This document shows positions 11,101 to 22,652 of a DNA stretch of 64,000 bases, in pieces (within the stretch, counting starts at the first letter, position 1; every line of letters starts with the position of its first letter). This DNA is from Mesostigma viride (Eukaryota; Streptophyta; Mesostigmatophyceae; Mesostigmatales; Mesostigmataceae): assembly GCA_009746045.1 (NCBI GenBank), contig RPFO01000015.1:2379498-2443497 (forward strand), given 5' to 3'. The notes beneath the pieces were generated by a model. It did no database searches. It saw nothing but the letters and a program-made list of their open reading frames with translations, and was not told the DNA's origin. The translations under genes and the position numbers were made by a program.

Positions 11101-11933
11101 AGTTAGCGAACAGCCAGAACTGTGAGTTCCTGGTCTCTCGCGCCACACAACGGGATGAGCCAAAGTTGCAAAGGCAGCAACCTTTTAACCCGTGCACCAA
11201 GCCACGACCACGGTGACCTTTCCTTGGGAACTTGGTGCTAGATTAAAGTCAAGGCACATTACCTAGTCCAATGGCTGGGATTACAGGATGCCAAGAACGT
11301 ACTATTGTGAGTTCCTGGTCTCTCGCGCCACACAACGGGATGAGCCAAAGTTGCAAAGGCAGCAACCTTTTAACCCGTGCACCAAGCCACGACCACGGTG
11401 AGCAGTTCCACGTCCAATGTGGGAGCCTCGGTTCGTGCTTGCCAAGATAGCTGGTCATCCCCCATGACCAAGCTATATCCTTTGCGTTGTTCCTCGTTCC
11501 CATCGGCGTGACGAGGCACGTGCAGGCAGGCAAGCAAATCCTCAACGTCCACTGGCATCAGTGCAGAGCCAGGACGAACTGGATTTGCCTAGACTCTGCA
11601 ACCTAGGAAGTACAGGACCTGTCACAAGCCTGCAAGGCCTAGTATCCTTGCAGACCTGCGCCAGTCCTGTATTCCACCAGCCACAGGTTGCTGCTCCTCT
11701 GGTCTACGTGGACCACAGTCACGTGATAGTCAGGCTAAGCCTGTGCAGGCACGGCCTGCCACGTGTCCTGTCCACTATACCAGAGGACTGTACCCTAGTC
11801 GGCCACGGACGGCTAGGACTTCGGGACCTCATATCTTTCTCGTCCCTTGTCTGTTTCAGGCGGTCAGCACGGCGTTGGAAAGGTCTTTCCAAACTGCATC
11901 CACTTAGCATATTGGTTGCCCAAAATGCTAACT
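11101..11933 (-). repeat. 3' LTR of element B (LTR3), with internal chimeric duplication
   Basis: This LTR is 833 bp against 648 bp for its partner. It reads the first ~116 bases of the LTR, then about 90 bases (11217-11306) copied from the element's own 3' untranslated region (homologous to about 12165-12254), then the LTR again from GTGAGTTCC to CTAACT. The second join falls in a shared GTGAGTTCCTG, which suggests template switching during reverse transcription or gene conversion. Confidence 0.85.
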
Positions 11934-12943
11934 CCAACCCTTTCTTCTTTTGGAGCTGGACCAGCTTGAAACAAACCTAACCTTGCTTGTGCCCACTCAG
12001 CCACAGACCGCTTGGTCCCTTGAGGTTGATCAGACCTTTGAGGGCCCAGGTTCCTGCCTCCTTTGGGTAACAACATATCTGCCCTTGGACCAGGCTAGGT
12101 GTACTGGCCAGTGAATCAGAGGTCACCCCAGGTTATCCCCTGACCCCTTGGTCAGCTCCCAACCTTTCCTTGGGAACTTGGTGCTAGATTAAAGTCAAGG
12201 CACATTACCTAGTCCAATGGCTGGGATTACAGGATGCCAAGAACGTACTATTGTGAGTTCCTGATCTTTCACAGTTATCACAGGCGCCCGTTCTTATGGC
12301 GCCCGCCTTGGCCAGCCTTTCCCTTTTATGCTCAAAGAGACTCAGGTAGCACCTGTACAAATACTGCCTCATTGGGGAGCCCATGTCTTCACTGGGTGTT
12401 AAGCCCAGGAATCACTCATGCCAGGCTGTGGCTCTGCTGGGGAATTGAACCCCACCCCAACCTCCAGGTTTATAGGTGACCTGGAACTTTACACAAGAGA
12501 AACATTACAACCATGAGAACAACATGAGAATGACATGACATGATTATGTTTTATTCAAGCATTATATAACCCAGAATGTGGCCCCTGGCAACCATGTTCC
12601 ACATGGTCACACAACCAGGTTCTTTATTAGCAACAGGTTGGAAACAAGCACTAGAAAACATATATACAGCAACCTGTAAGAACCAGCATTCGGGTTGCCC
12701 TTGCATGGCCTAACTGTTTGAGGCCAAAGGCGTCGACTTAAGTCCTGGCGACTCTTCTGAACCCCATGGGGAGGGCCAGGCATGATTCTCAGCTGGTAGG
12801 AGTGACATTCCACACCAACTCCTGTCCAGGAGGGTGTACCTAACCCTGAAGGACCGGCTGTCAACCAGTAAGCACCAGTCACCACTTGGTACTTTGGTCA
12901 AGCAGCCCACTGGGGGCACCCAAGCTGAAGCAAGGCCTGGTCT
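11934..12943 (-). other. 3' untranslated region of element B
   Basis: About 1 kb between pol and the 3' LTR. It contains a purine-rich tract next to the LTR (AAAAGAAGAAAGGG on minus, 11936-11955) and a B-box-like GGTTCAATTCC (minus, about 12441-12451). Small open frames here are not conserved in reading frame between A, B and C, so I do not call genes. Confidence 0.6.
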
Positions 12944-15900
12944 CTATGGCCGCCCGTGTAAGGGGTCCATGAGCCCACGGAGCAGGGGGTACTGCCTCTC
13001 CGCCTTCTCCTCCAGCTTGGTGAGGGCATCTGCAGGGTTGTCCACACCAGGCACATGTTCAATGTGAGCTAGGTAGGACATCTCCTTGAGCAACAAGTAG
13101 TCAAGGTCCCTGCTCCTGGCCAGCTGCCTGTGCACAAATTGCACCATGCCCATGCTATCAGTCCTCACCAGTGTGTGCAGCTGCAACCTACAGGAAGCCA
13201 CTTGACATAGCTGGTAGAAGAGCTCCCTCAAGTAAAGAGCAGTATGCAGCCCTTCACAGATTGCCCTGCACTCAGCAATATCACTGCTGGGTGTAACCCT
13301 GTTCTGCAACCGACTGTACCAGGTAACAAGTGAGGTGTGATCTTGCTCCAGGGTAACTAATGCTGCTGCCCTGCCCCTGACCTCTGTGACCTTCCTATTA
13401 TCCATAGAACTGTCCACATAGAGAACCATGTCAAGGGGCTTGTACAAATCCACAGGACCCAGTATGAGAGGGGGAGACATCATGACAGCCTGCACCACAC
13501 TCTCAGCACCCACCTCAACCAGCTGGGAATCAGTAAGTCGACTCAGAACCAGCAAGTCAGGGGCACATATACTTGCAAGCCATGCCAGCATGCCCCTGAT
13601 GGTAGCACACCTAGCCTGCGTGATGGGCTCCTGCAATGCATCTACAATCTGCTGTGGGTAGTCCTTACCACCCTCCATCCTGATGAACCACGAGCCCTTG
13701 GCTTGGAACAACGTAGCCTGCATGCCACAGAAGACCATAGGCTCATTCTCCACCATGTGCTGTATCTTACCCAGCTCAAACCGCTTCTGGATCTTAGCCA
13801 AGACAGCCTCAACCCAGTCTGGTGGACCTATGAGATGCAGGTCATCACCATGCAGTGAGGCAAAGACAGGAAGGCCATTGTGGGACCCTTGGAACAAACA
13901 GGGATCCACTGGAGACACAGAAAACCCACAAGTATTCTTCAAGAATTTCTCTAGGCTCTTTCTCCAGATAATGGGACTGGACCTGAGACCTTCCAACCCT
14001 TTCAGAATTCTCAGGTACCTGGCCTTTATCTCTGCTCTCCATACAGCAGGTACAGTCACAAAGAAAGGAGGGATATCTCTCCAAGTCTGCCTAGCCTGAT
14101 CTTGGTCACCCTTGAGAAAAGCCCTCTTGAAATCAATCAGCACAGAGCTATAGGGCACACCCTTAACCAGAAAAGACAGAAATATACACAGCAGAATCCT
14201 CCACGTGTCATGCAGCATCCCTGGAGTATAGAGCTCCTCATCTAACAACTGGCCAGTGCCATGATACTCGGTTACAACTGGTCTGACATGTGGCACCTGG
14301 ACACCATCTACCTCCTTGAGCTTGAGGACAAACATCAATCTGAGCAGCTGGTGAACTTCTGGCAGCTCATCCACAGGTTCTGCACAGTTGGAAACTATCC
14401 ACTCATGCCCAGAAGCAACAAAGCCAAGAGTCCATGCCTTAGCCATCTTGGGGCTTTGCATCATCTCGACTAGCTGGCGCCAGGGAATAGGACTGTGAGC
14501 AGCTATCTGGTACCTGTTTACCCCTAACTGCCTTGGATCAAAGGTGGTTGGGATTATCAACAGTCCTCAGCTATGGGCTCCTGACCTTGAGGACCCTCAG
14601 CTGGCTGACTCCTAACAGCCTTCACCGCCACTGCAAGACCCTGGGAATAGTGATATCTTTCAAGGGGGAGGCTGCCCCTGCCTTCTAGTGCCAACTCATC
14701 AGAGGTCAAAGTAACCCCTGGCATGCACAAGAAGTTCTGACCCAGAATGGCAGGCCCCTGATAGCCCTCTACCACACAGAACGTGGTGGGCACCCCTAAG
14801 ATAGGCACACTCACTTCCCCAAGGATCTTCATGGACACCTTTCCTGAGAAATCAGACACAGCAAGGCAACTGGGATGGGACATCTGTAAGCCTACAGCAT
14901 CCTCTTCCCTGATGACAGACACCTGTGAGTTGGTATCTACCTCCATTGTAGCTGCCCAGCACGACCCCCACCCCGTGAGCTTGGATACCTTGGGATCATG
15001 TTTGCTGCGCATGAGTGCTCGGATGACGTCCGCCATGAGAGGCCCCCGGGCCTTAGGTGGCTGCCCCGTCCCCTCTGGCCTTGTGACAGTTGCTTCAGCA
15101 GCCTCCTCCTGCTCGTCATCTTCCAGCAGGGACAGACCATCATCCACCACCAGAGGATTGTTAGCTGCTGCTGCCTGGCTCTGGCCTGGCTCCTCAACCC
15201 AGCTGGGAGGGCCTGGCCCGTCTGCAGGCCAGATTGCATGTGGCCTTCTTTCCTTGACATGAGCCCAGGACAACCTGTACACGTGCCTTGGATCCTTTTC
15301 CAAAGCCACCAGGCAAGATCTGTTAGCTTCTTCCACACGAGTGACAACCCCATCCTGCCACTTCCCCCGCTTGCCTGGAATAGATGGTTCCTTCCACATC
15401 CTGACCTTCAGCCCCACCTGAGGCCTCAGCACATTCCAGTTCTTGTCCTTACGTCTCAGCTGGGCAAATAACCTATCTGCCTTCCTAAGACTGGCCTGCA
15501 CCACGTTCTCAGGCAACAAGCTATACTGCAGGGCCAGGGGAGAGACAGCCACACCATCAAAGTAATAGTTAACCCTGTGGTTCAGCTGCTCTTCTATCCC
15601 CTTACACCAGGCTGCCCTCTCTAAGGCAGATGCCACAAGTGGCACTGACTCTGCTGCTAGCACCACTGTCTTCACTTCACGTATGGATCTCTCTACAGCC
15701 CCTTGCTGCCCATGACTCTCCCTGGGGACTACTACCAGCTTACAAGGCAGCTGGTCCTGATGCTTGAGCAAACAGTCAAACTGCAAGTCTGCCTGCACAC
15801 TCTTGCACACCCCAAAGCCTGGGATCAGGGCCTTCATACCCAACAACAAGTGGTGCTCCTGCATACCAGGCAGAACGTCTATCAGCCTGTATCTGCTGAA

Positions 15901-16513
15901 CCTGTCCACCCCCACCAATATATACAAGCCCCTGATATGCTGGATATCCATCTGGATGTCGCCACGCTCCCTAGCAGGCTCCCTAGCATGGGACTGAGGT
16001 GGGTGAACAGCATTCTCCTGGCAACCACAGTTCTCAGCAGCAGCCTGGCAGCCTCCCACAAAGGCTCCCTACCTAGCTTCCAAGCAAACATTGCTGCCTG
16101 CCCAGAATGCCCAAACATGTGATGCAACTATGGCCAGCCTCAGCATAGCTCAGCACTCTGTCAGTACTGACCTGGCGAGACGTCTGAACCGTGTGTGGGG
16201 ACACATGATCCACTCCTGAGGTTCCAGGGCTTCCCTGCAGGCCGTCCTGACGCCCCAAGTCAGGTCCTGCACCCTGGACCGCTCCAGGCCCTTCCAGCAA
16301 GGTCCCTTGGCCCTCCAGGCCAGCACCTGCTGGAGACCCACCACCTGCATGAGGCATAGGGAATTCAGCTGCAGCATTGTTATTGCAATCCAGTGGAAGA
16401 ACAACATCTTTACACCCTTGGTGCTGCACAAGGGGCACACCCCCATCCTTATGTACATCCAGCACACCTTCCCCAAGGGGTGATTGACTATTTACAGGGG
16501 ATGATGTAGCTAG
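12944..16513 (-). pseudogene. pol: Element B pol, frameshifted
   Basis: Integrase, protease, RT and RNase H in the same order as C. Nearly the whole length is readable in two blocks (16059-14557 and 14560-12944). A single-base deletion at about 14560 separates them, and others near 16050-16130 break the integrase start. Motifs seen are GDIQMDIQ, GAVERSIRE, VDTNSQVS, ILGQNFL, FKRAFLKGD, LHGDDLHL, VDSSMD and NPADALTK. Downstream is the 3' untranslated region; upstream is gag. Confidence 0.85.
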
Positions 16514-17864
16514 TCACTGCTGCCCAGACTGGCCCCTGCCCCAGCAGGCTTGGCCTTCCTGTCAGGACACTCACGACGCCAGTGACCTTCCTTGCCACAC
16601 ACAAAGCATGCTCCACCCTTCTTCCCAGACCCAGCCCCACCCTTGCCAGGCTTCCCCTGGCCTCCCTGAGACTGCCCACCCTGCTTGCCCTGGTTGCCTT
16701 GAGCTTGGCCCTTGCCTTGCCCTTGGCCACCCTTACCCTGCTGACCACCAGCTTGCTGGCTCCCAACCCCTCCTTGGGAACCTGCACCCTTGCCACCCTG
16801 AGCCCCCTGCCTCTGGCGCCTGAAGCGCTTACGCTTGTTGGGCCTTGCCCCATCACGGGCTGGGTACCCGGGGACATCACCTTGGCCCTGCACAGCGGAG
16901 GTGGCATTGCTGCCATGGGACTGGATAGCCTTGCAGGCAGGATCTGGCTTCCTTATGCTGAGGATTACAAGCTCCAGAGCACGCAAGGAGCCATCAGTCT
17001 GGTTAAGAAACATGCGGGCACCGTTCCTCCCATCCACACTCAAACCCATACGGTCCAGGAAATAGTCTGCCAAGGCCCTATCTGTGACCAGGAAGCCATA
17101 CTTGGCCCCCTTGTCCCTGATACGGTTGAGCCTAGCCCATTCCTCTGCCACAGGGCCCACTATCTCAAAGGTGTCATACTGATGCTTGTAATAGTTGGTG
17201 AGGTTGAGAACCTTGTCAGAGAACTCCTCCCTCAACCCATCCAGGAACTGTGCCCAGGTTAGCTTATCCTTGACAGCAGTCCTAGCCTTTTCCCTGACAC
17301 GCTCTGACGAGTCCCTGTTGCACGTGGACGAGTGAAACACTTGCACTAGGTTGACAGTGGGGTCCACGGAGACACAACAAGCTCCATGTCCTCTAGCCAC
17401 TTGTCCAAGCTTCCTGTGCTAGTGGTGGGTTAAGAGGCTTTTGTCCATTCATAACAGTGACAGCACTCATGTGAGGTCTCGACCCTGGCAGCGCCTTCAC
17501 TGGCTCCACCACAGCGGGTGTCACAACAACAGCACCACTTGGTCCAGCAGGCACAGGGGAGAGCACATCCACGTGAGGCCTCTTACCATTGCCGTCAGCG
17601 GAGGGTCCCTCTTACGCTTCTCCACGGCAGGTTGCCCATTTGCCACCGTTATTGCATCAGATGCCCTGTTGCCCGCACCTTGCGCGCCTCCTCCACCGAG
17701 TCTTCGTGCCGTCTCTTGCTGCCTGGTCTCTTTCCCCCATCGCCGTCGCTGGCTGGGATCGCCTCTCCCACCAGCTGCTCCTTGTCTTGCCGAGGCTCCT
17801 GGCTTGCTCCAGCCGGTGCCTCCATCTCGCCCTTGTCGCCGTCTCCCGGTTTGCCACGAGGCAT
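16510..17864 (-). pseudogene. gag: Element B gag, frameshifted
   Basis: Homologue of element A gag, starting at the MPRGKPGD position (17864). It has frame breaks in the first third and near 17395. A one-base difference near the 3' end makes the frame miss the UGA-CUA junction and stop at TAG (16510-16512). The CCHC knuckle CFVCGKEGHWRREC is intact. The UGA-CUA hexamer itself is still present at 16511-16516. Confidence 0.8.
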
Positions 17865-17899
17865 TATATACAGTGGGAGGCAAAACAAAACAGGCGACA

Positions 17900-19060
17900 G
17901 ACAAGGAAAACTGGCTCAAGCGCTGGTGCTGCCTGAAGAAGCCGCTGGCGTTCCTCAGCTATGGCCTCCTCCTCACGCTCCTGCGCTGTGCGTGCCACCG
18001 GTGTCCCCACGCGCGGAACTGAGCGGACCTCCTCCGCGTTGTAAGGACCTAATACCCGGCTCACCGGCCTCCCGGCTGGTGTCTGCTCACCGGCAGCCTA
18101 GGCGCACTACCACGGCGATACCACTGCAGGTTCCTGACCCACCGACTGCCACCACCCCGCCTGTCGTTCCGTGACCCCGACCAATCTCAGCGAAGTCGTG
18201 CTCCGGCTCAAACGGGATATGCAACTCCGCCCTACGCCGAGCTGAGTAGCCTTCGTTTGTGCCGTCCCCTTCGTCAATCTGCTGTGACGAACGAGCTATG
18301 ATGCCCGTGGGGCGATCCACGAACTCGCTGTGAAAATCCTCGTCGGTGACGTCCCGACCGGTGATGACTGTCACCGTTGGCCCACACGCCCCCGGCCTGC
18401 TTTGCAACCTCGGTGTATCCAAGGTCGACCAAATGCCGGCTGGTCGTGTTGTGATCACCCAGTGATCGGCGTGACCACGCGCCTCTTGGATCAAGATATT
18501 GACCAGGTGCTCACACGTCTGAGCCACCACTTCAGCCGAATCCCACGGACTGTCGGCTTCACGCGTCTGCGCGTCCCGTATATATGTGACGCGTCGGTCC
18601 CCTCCCCCAGCGAGCTTGTCGCCACCCAGTGGTTATACAATCTGGTACCACCTAAACAAATGGCCACCAGCTGGCCCAGCGTTTCACGCGCTAAGTCCAG
18701 CGCCTGAATGGTGACGTGCCCGCCCTGGTACGCGACCTCCAAACTGTAGATCAACGAAGCTATTTCGTCGCGAATAGCGACGAGCCGCTCCGTGCAGACC
18801 CGACCCGTCTCCCCTGGCGACGTCGTCGCCCTTATCCTCATCACCACTGGGTCGTTTGCCGACGGCCCTGCTGCGTTTCCAAACACAGCAACCCAACCTC
18901 CTTCCGCAAGACCCCTCGCAACGTAGGCGGCCTGCACAAACGTAGAAGCGTTGGATGGGTGGGAATAGGGGAAAAACGCGTTCTCGCGCGCTGGCGCCTC
19001 GGGAGCTGCTTCGTGCCCTGGGGATGACTCAGGTGTCTCGACCCGAGCCTCGGCCGACAT
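17900..19060 (-). pseudogene. Element B ORF1, extra protein upstream of gag (frameshifted)
   Basis: The start is taken at MSAEARVE (19060), soon after the 5' LTR. Conserved blocks are FVQAAYVARGLAEGGWVAVFG, GETGRVCTERLVAIRDEIA, GGHVTIQALDLARETLGQ and NHWVATSSLGEG, then after a frame change VAQTCEHLVNILIQEARG and ITTRPAGIWSTLDT, and a C-terminal MSRVLGPYNAEEVRSVPRV block. It matches ORF1 of A and C. Function is unknown. About 380 residues if the frame is joined by eye. Confidence 0.65.
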
Positions 19061-19094
19061 GAAAAACCTTGCACAACAGAAATGCAATAGTACG

Positions 19095-19742
19095 AGTTAG
19101 CGAACAGCCAGAACTGTGAGTTCCTGGTCTCTCGCGCCACACAACGGGATGAGCCAAAGTTGCAAAGGCAGCAACCTTTTAACCCGTGCACCAAGCCACG
19201 ACCACGGTGAGCGGTTCCACGTCCAATGTGGGAGCCTCGGTTCGTGCTTGCCAAGATAGCTGGTCATCCCCCATGACCAAGCTATATCCTTTGCGTTGTT
19301 CCTCGTTCCCATCGGCGTGACGAGGCACGTGCAGGCAGGCAAGCAAATCCTCAACGTCCACTGGCATCAGTGCAGAGCCAGGACGAACTGGATTTGCCTA
19401 GACTCTGCAACCTAGGAAGTACAGGACCTGTCACAAGCCTGCAAGGCCTAGTATCCTTGCAGACCTGCGCCAGTCCTGTATTCCACCAGCCACAGGTTGC
19501 TGCTCCTCTGGTCTACGTGGACCACAGTCACGTGATAGTCAGGCTAAGCCTGTGCAGGCACGGCCTGCCACGTGTCCTGTCCACTATACCAGAGGACTGT
19601 ACCCTAGTCGGCCACGGACGGCCAGGACTTCGGGACCTCATATCTTTCTCGTCCCTTGTCTGTTTCAGGCGGTCAGCACGGCGTTGGAAAGGTCTTTCCA
19701 AACTGCATCCACTTAGCATATTGGTTGCCCAAATTGCTAACT
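19095..19742 (-). repeat. 5' LTR of element B (LTR4)
   Basis: A 648-bp LTR, AGTTAG to CTAACT, followed by the ACAAG target duplication. Apart from the 185-bp extra block it is almost identical to 11101-11933, which implies a recent insertion. Confidence 0.9.
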
Positions 19743-19936
19743 ACAAGGGCACTTGGTTTGATGTGGTACACAGAAACCTCTAATGACAGTGGACTACGTC
19801 ATGGGATCTATGGACCAACACAGCAATTAAGCAATCTTGGCAGATGACAACATGAAACACTTATATAAAATACCAACAAACAACATCCAAACCAATTCCA
19901 ATAAAAAAGCATATACACATCCATGCACAGACATAC

Positions 19937-21855
19937 CACGGGTGGCCGCTTTCTCCTCCGACGTGAGTTGACAGGGTGGATGTCGAGAGTTTTTTTTAAT
20001 GCTTATTGTCCGGACACCGTTCTTCGCCACTTTCTCCACCTCTTCCGTGGTAACCCAGAGCTCCTGATTAAGGCCCAGTTGTTGCAGCCTTGCTCGAACA
20101 GCAGCGGTATGAGCTTTCCCTGCACATAATAAAAAAGGCCACAAAGGACAACACAATATCAACGAAACGCACAATCAATAATCAATCAACAAGTATGTAA
20201 CAAAAATTTGTCCCTTGCATATGACAAAGTTTACAAACTGCACACTAGAAAAAAAAAGAACACTGTTGCGTGCTACTTACCGCTGGTGCAGTTGAGTATC
20301 CGGAGCAGGCAGTTCGGGCCAAGGTGAAATTCATCCACCAGATGTCGAATTAACAGCTTGGTCCAGTACGGCAGCTTGCCGAATATTTCAGGTTGCACCC
20401 CCAACTCTTCCCGACAATATTTCAGGTACCCATCATAATCCATTTCTGGAGGGGCAGCTCCAGTCCCGGATGGTCGCGCAGGGTCACCTTCCTTCAAAAG
20501 CGTAGAGTGCCCTAAGTACACAAGCTTCCCATTGGAAAAAAAAGTTGCTTCCCATTCTGGCCCATGTAACATGCAGCCGCAGTATCCAGCATCTGGGATG
20601 TTTAGTGACTTTGCAAAAGCTGGGTAGTCGTGGATTACCCACAGTAGGAGCGCCTGCAGGCGCACAGGTTGTAACTGGCCGCCCTGGTCATCCACGATGT
20701 CGCATACATAAAAACCATTCCACATCGCCACAAGCTCATCAACCGCCAACTCCCAGTACACCTGCATTCTTTTTGGAGCCTTGCCTTTGGCGGCACTTAT
20801 CAGCAGAACCATAGGTGAGAAGTTCTTGTTGACAAATACCCACTCAGGTAAATTGTAGCAAGCCATAAAAGCTGGCCAGCAAGAATAGTTTCCCATAAAG
20901 CTACGCGGACACACTCCGTCAACCGCCATCCCGAATATAAGATTACGCAGCTCAGTACGAAACTGCGGGTAAAGATTTTTTACATGTTGTACAGCCGGAC
21001 AGTCTGCAAAAAGAAACAGGCAAGGAAAGAACAAACCACAGAGAATGCATTGAAGCAACGGTAAGAAATACAGGTACATCACTTAACACGACACTGACCT
21101 TGCCAGGCAAGATTCAATGGCGAGATTCAGGGTTACTAACGTTCTAGCTCTACATACCAAAGTAACGCGGCCTTGTGTAACTCTATCGGCAAGCAAAGAT
21201 AAAAAAAAAACAAGCAATGGCCAGATGTAGAGGCTATGGATTACGAACCTTTGACTCCGTCGACAGTCCGCGTCGGCGAATCTGCATCCTTGTTTTCTTT
21301 CTCTCCTGCATACCTCAGTGCCATTGACATCTTCTCCATTCTGAACCAGCCCCGAACCCTGTCCAGCAAAGAAAAAACTCTGACTTGCCGATAGGGCTTC
21401 CTCGTATTAATCACCATGCCGTCTGTGTCTGTGTATATCTCATAACGAGGTTCGGCGCACTTTGGGCACTGCTGGAGATCCTTATCTTTGTAAACATAAT
21501 CGTCACACTTGCAAGCATCGTATACTTTATACGTCAAGCCCAAGTCTCGCAACAGGCGTCTAGCCGCCTCAACAGAAGCCGGCAAGACATTGCCAGGTGG
21601 TAGGAGAGAACTAAAAAGGGCCAGCTGTGCGTCTGCGAACTTCCGAGTACAACCTCCTTGGCCCCATTGCGTTAGCAATTGTAGGGCCGCCACAACAGCT
21701 GGAACGTTAGATCCTGGGTATAAAGGCGTCTCCAAATGTACTCTGTTTGCAGCAGCATCGAAATTCCTGGCGAATTCCATAGCTGCCTCAGGCCCAGTTC
21801 GGTACTCATCCGCCCATCCCTCCATGAGGAAGTCGTCAAGGCCTTGTTCCTCCAT
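19937..21855 (-). pseudogene. CACTA transposase (TNP2/Transposase_21-like), exons 1-3
   Basis: DNA transposase expected to bind and cut the element ends in the nucleus. Exon 1 (21855-21249) starts MEEQGLDDFLMEGW and holds a CxxC site, QQCPKCAEPRYEIY, as in TNP2 N-termini. Exon 2 (21003-20281) holds the Transposase_21 core: RNLIFGMAVDG, ACYNLPEWVF, ELAVDELVAMWNG, WVIHDYPAFAKS. Exon 3 is 20119-19937. Donors are GTTCGT, GTAAGT and GTATGT; acceptors end in CAG; the phases agree at all joins. The next exon is at 10896-10438, beyond element B. The gene diverges from the plus-strand gene at 22653. As it stands it is dead because elements A and B cut it. Confidence 0.85.
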
Positions 21856-21881
21856 GGTTGAAAATCGCTAAACAACCAATG

Positions 21882-21958
21882 ATGGCGGCAGCAACGGGGA
21901 GGGCCCGCCTTGCCGCCTTGGCGAGGCGGCCGCGGGCCCTCCCCGTTGCTGCCGCCAT
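21882..21958. repeat. Hairpin/foldback in the CACTA divergent promoter
   Basis: Two perfect arms of about 27 bases (ATGGCGGCAGCAACGGGG... and its reverse complement) surround a GC-rich loop. It lies just upstream of the transposase start (21855), between two divergent genes. It could be a small foldback element or a regulatory structure. Confidence 0.8.
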
Positions 21959-22652
21959 GGCTAACCGCCATGGCGGCAGCAGCGAGTTTTGGTGGCCCCC
22001 GGCTGTGTCCTTGCATGCCTAAAACGCAAAGGAACGAAGGGGCACCGACCGCGTCTGACTGTCGAGCTAGCCAACGGACCGCGTGGGCCATTCCCGCGGC
22101 TAGCTATGCGTCAGTTATGTTAACAGTCAAATTTGCCGGGTAATCTATGTAACCGCAGCTTCTTGATGCGGATTCAATCCTACTCGAACATGATGTCAAC
22201 TTTGCACCGTTAAGCACGGCAGTGAGAGGCCCGAATCCGATACTTTGCGCCTTATTAGCCCCTTAGCCTGTCAACGTCACACCAGTGTGTGACCACCTTC
22301 ATTCAGGATTCGGTGATACTTATTTCTTATTTCACCTCTCTGGTTTCTAATTGGATACTAAATATACCGATTTCCCCGAATCCGATACTTTGCGCCATGG
22401 CGTTCAGATCAGCAGGATTCGCTCCTAAAGTAAGATCCTGTCGACTTCCGCCGGGAGAGATGATTGACGGTAGATGGGCCAAGATCGGACGGAGTTCCTT
22501 TTTGCCGCGCAAAATTGACACCCGCAATTAGCACAGTGCCGTTGTGCGGATTCAAAACTTGCGCCTTGTCATTAAGAAATGACAACGGCGCCAAGGATGG
22601 GGCACGCAAACGCGTTAATGTCGGCTGGGGGTGGTCTGGTTAGTGGGGAAGA

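Larger units (their letters stand above)
11101..19742 (-). mobile_element. Complete Copia-like element B with 5-bp TSD
   Basis: An 8.6-kb element flanked by ACAAG at 11096-11100 and 19743-19747. LTRs are 19095-19742 (5' in sense) and 11101-11933 (3'), both with AGTTAG...CTAACT ends. In sense order it carries ORF1, gag and pol. It is structurally complete, but ORF1, gag and pol each contain single-base frameshifts, and its 3' LTR holds an extra 185-bp chimeric block. The target is an intron of the CACTA transposase. Confidence 0.92.
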
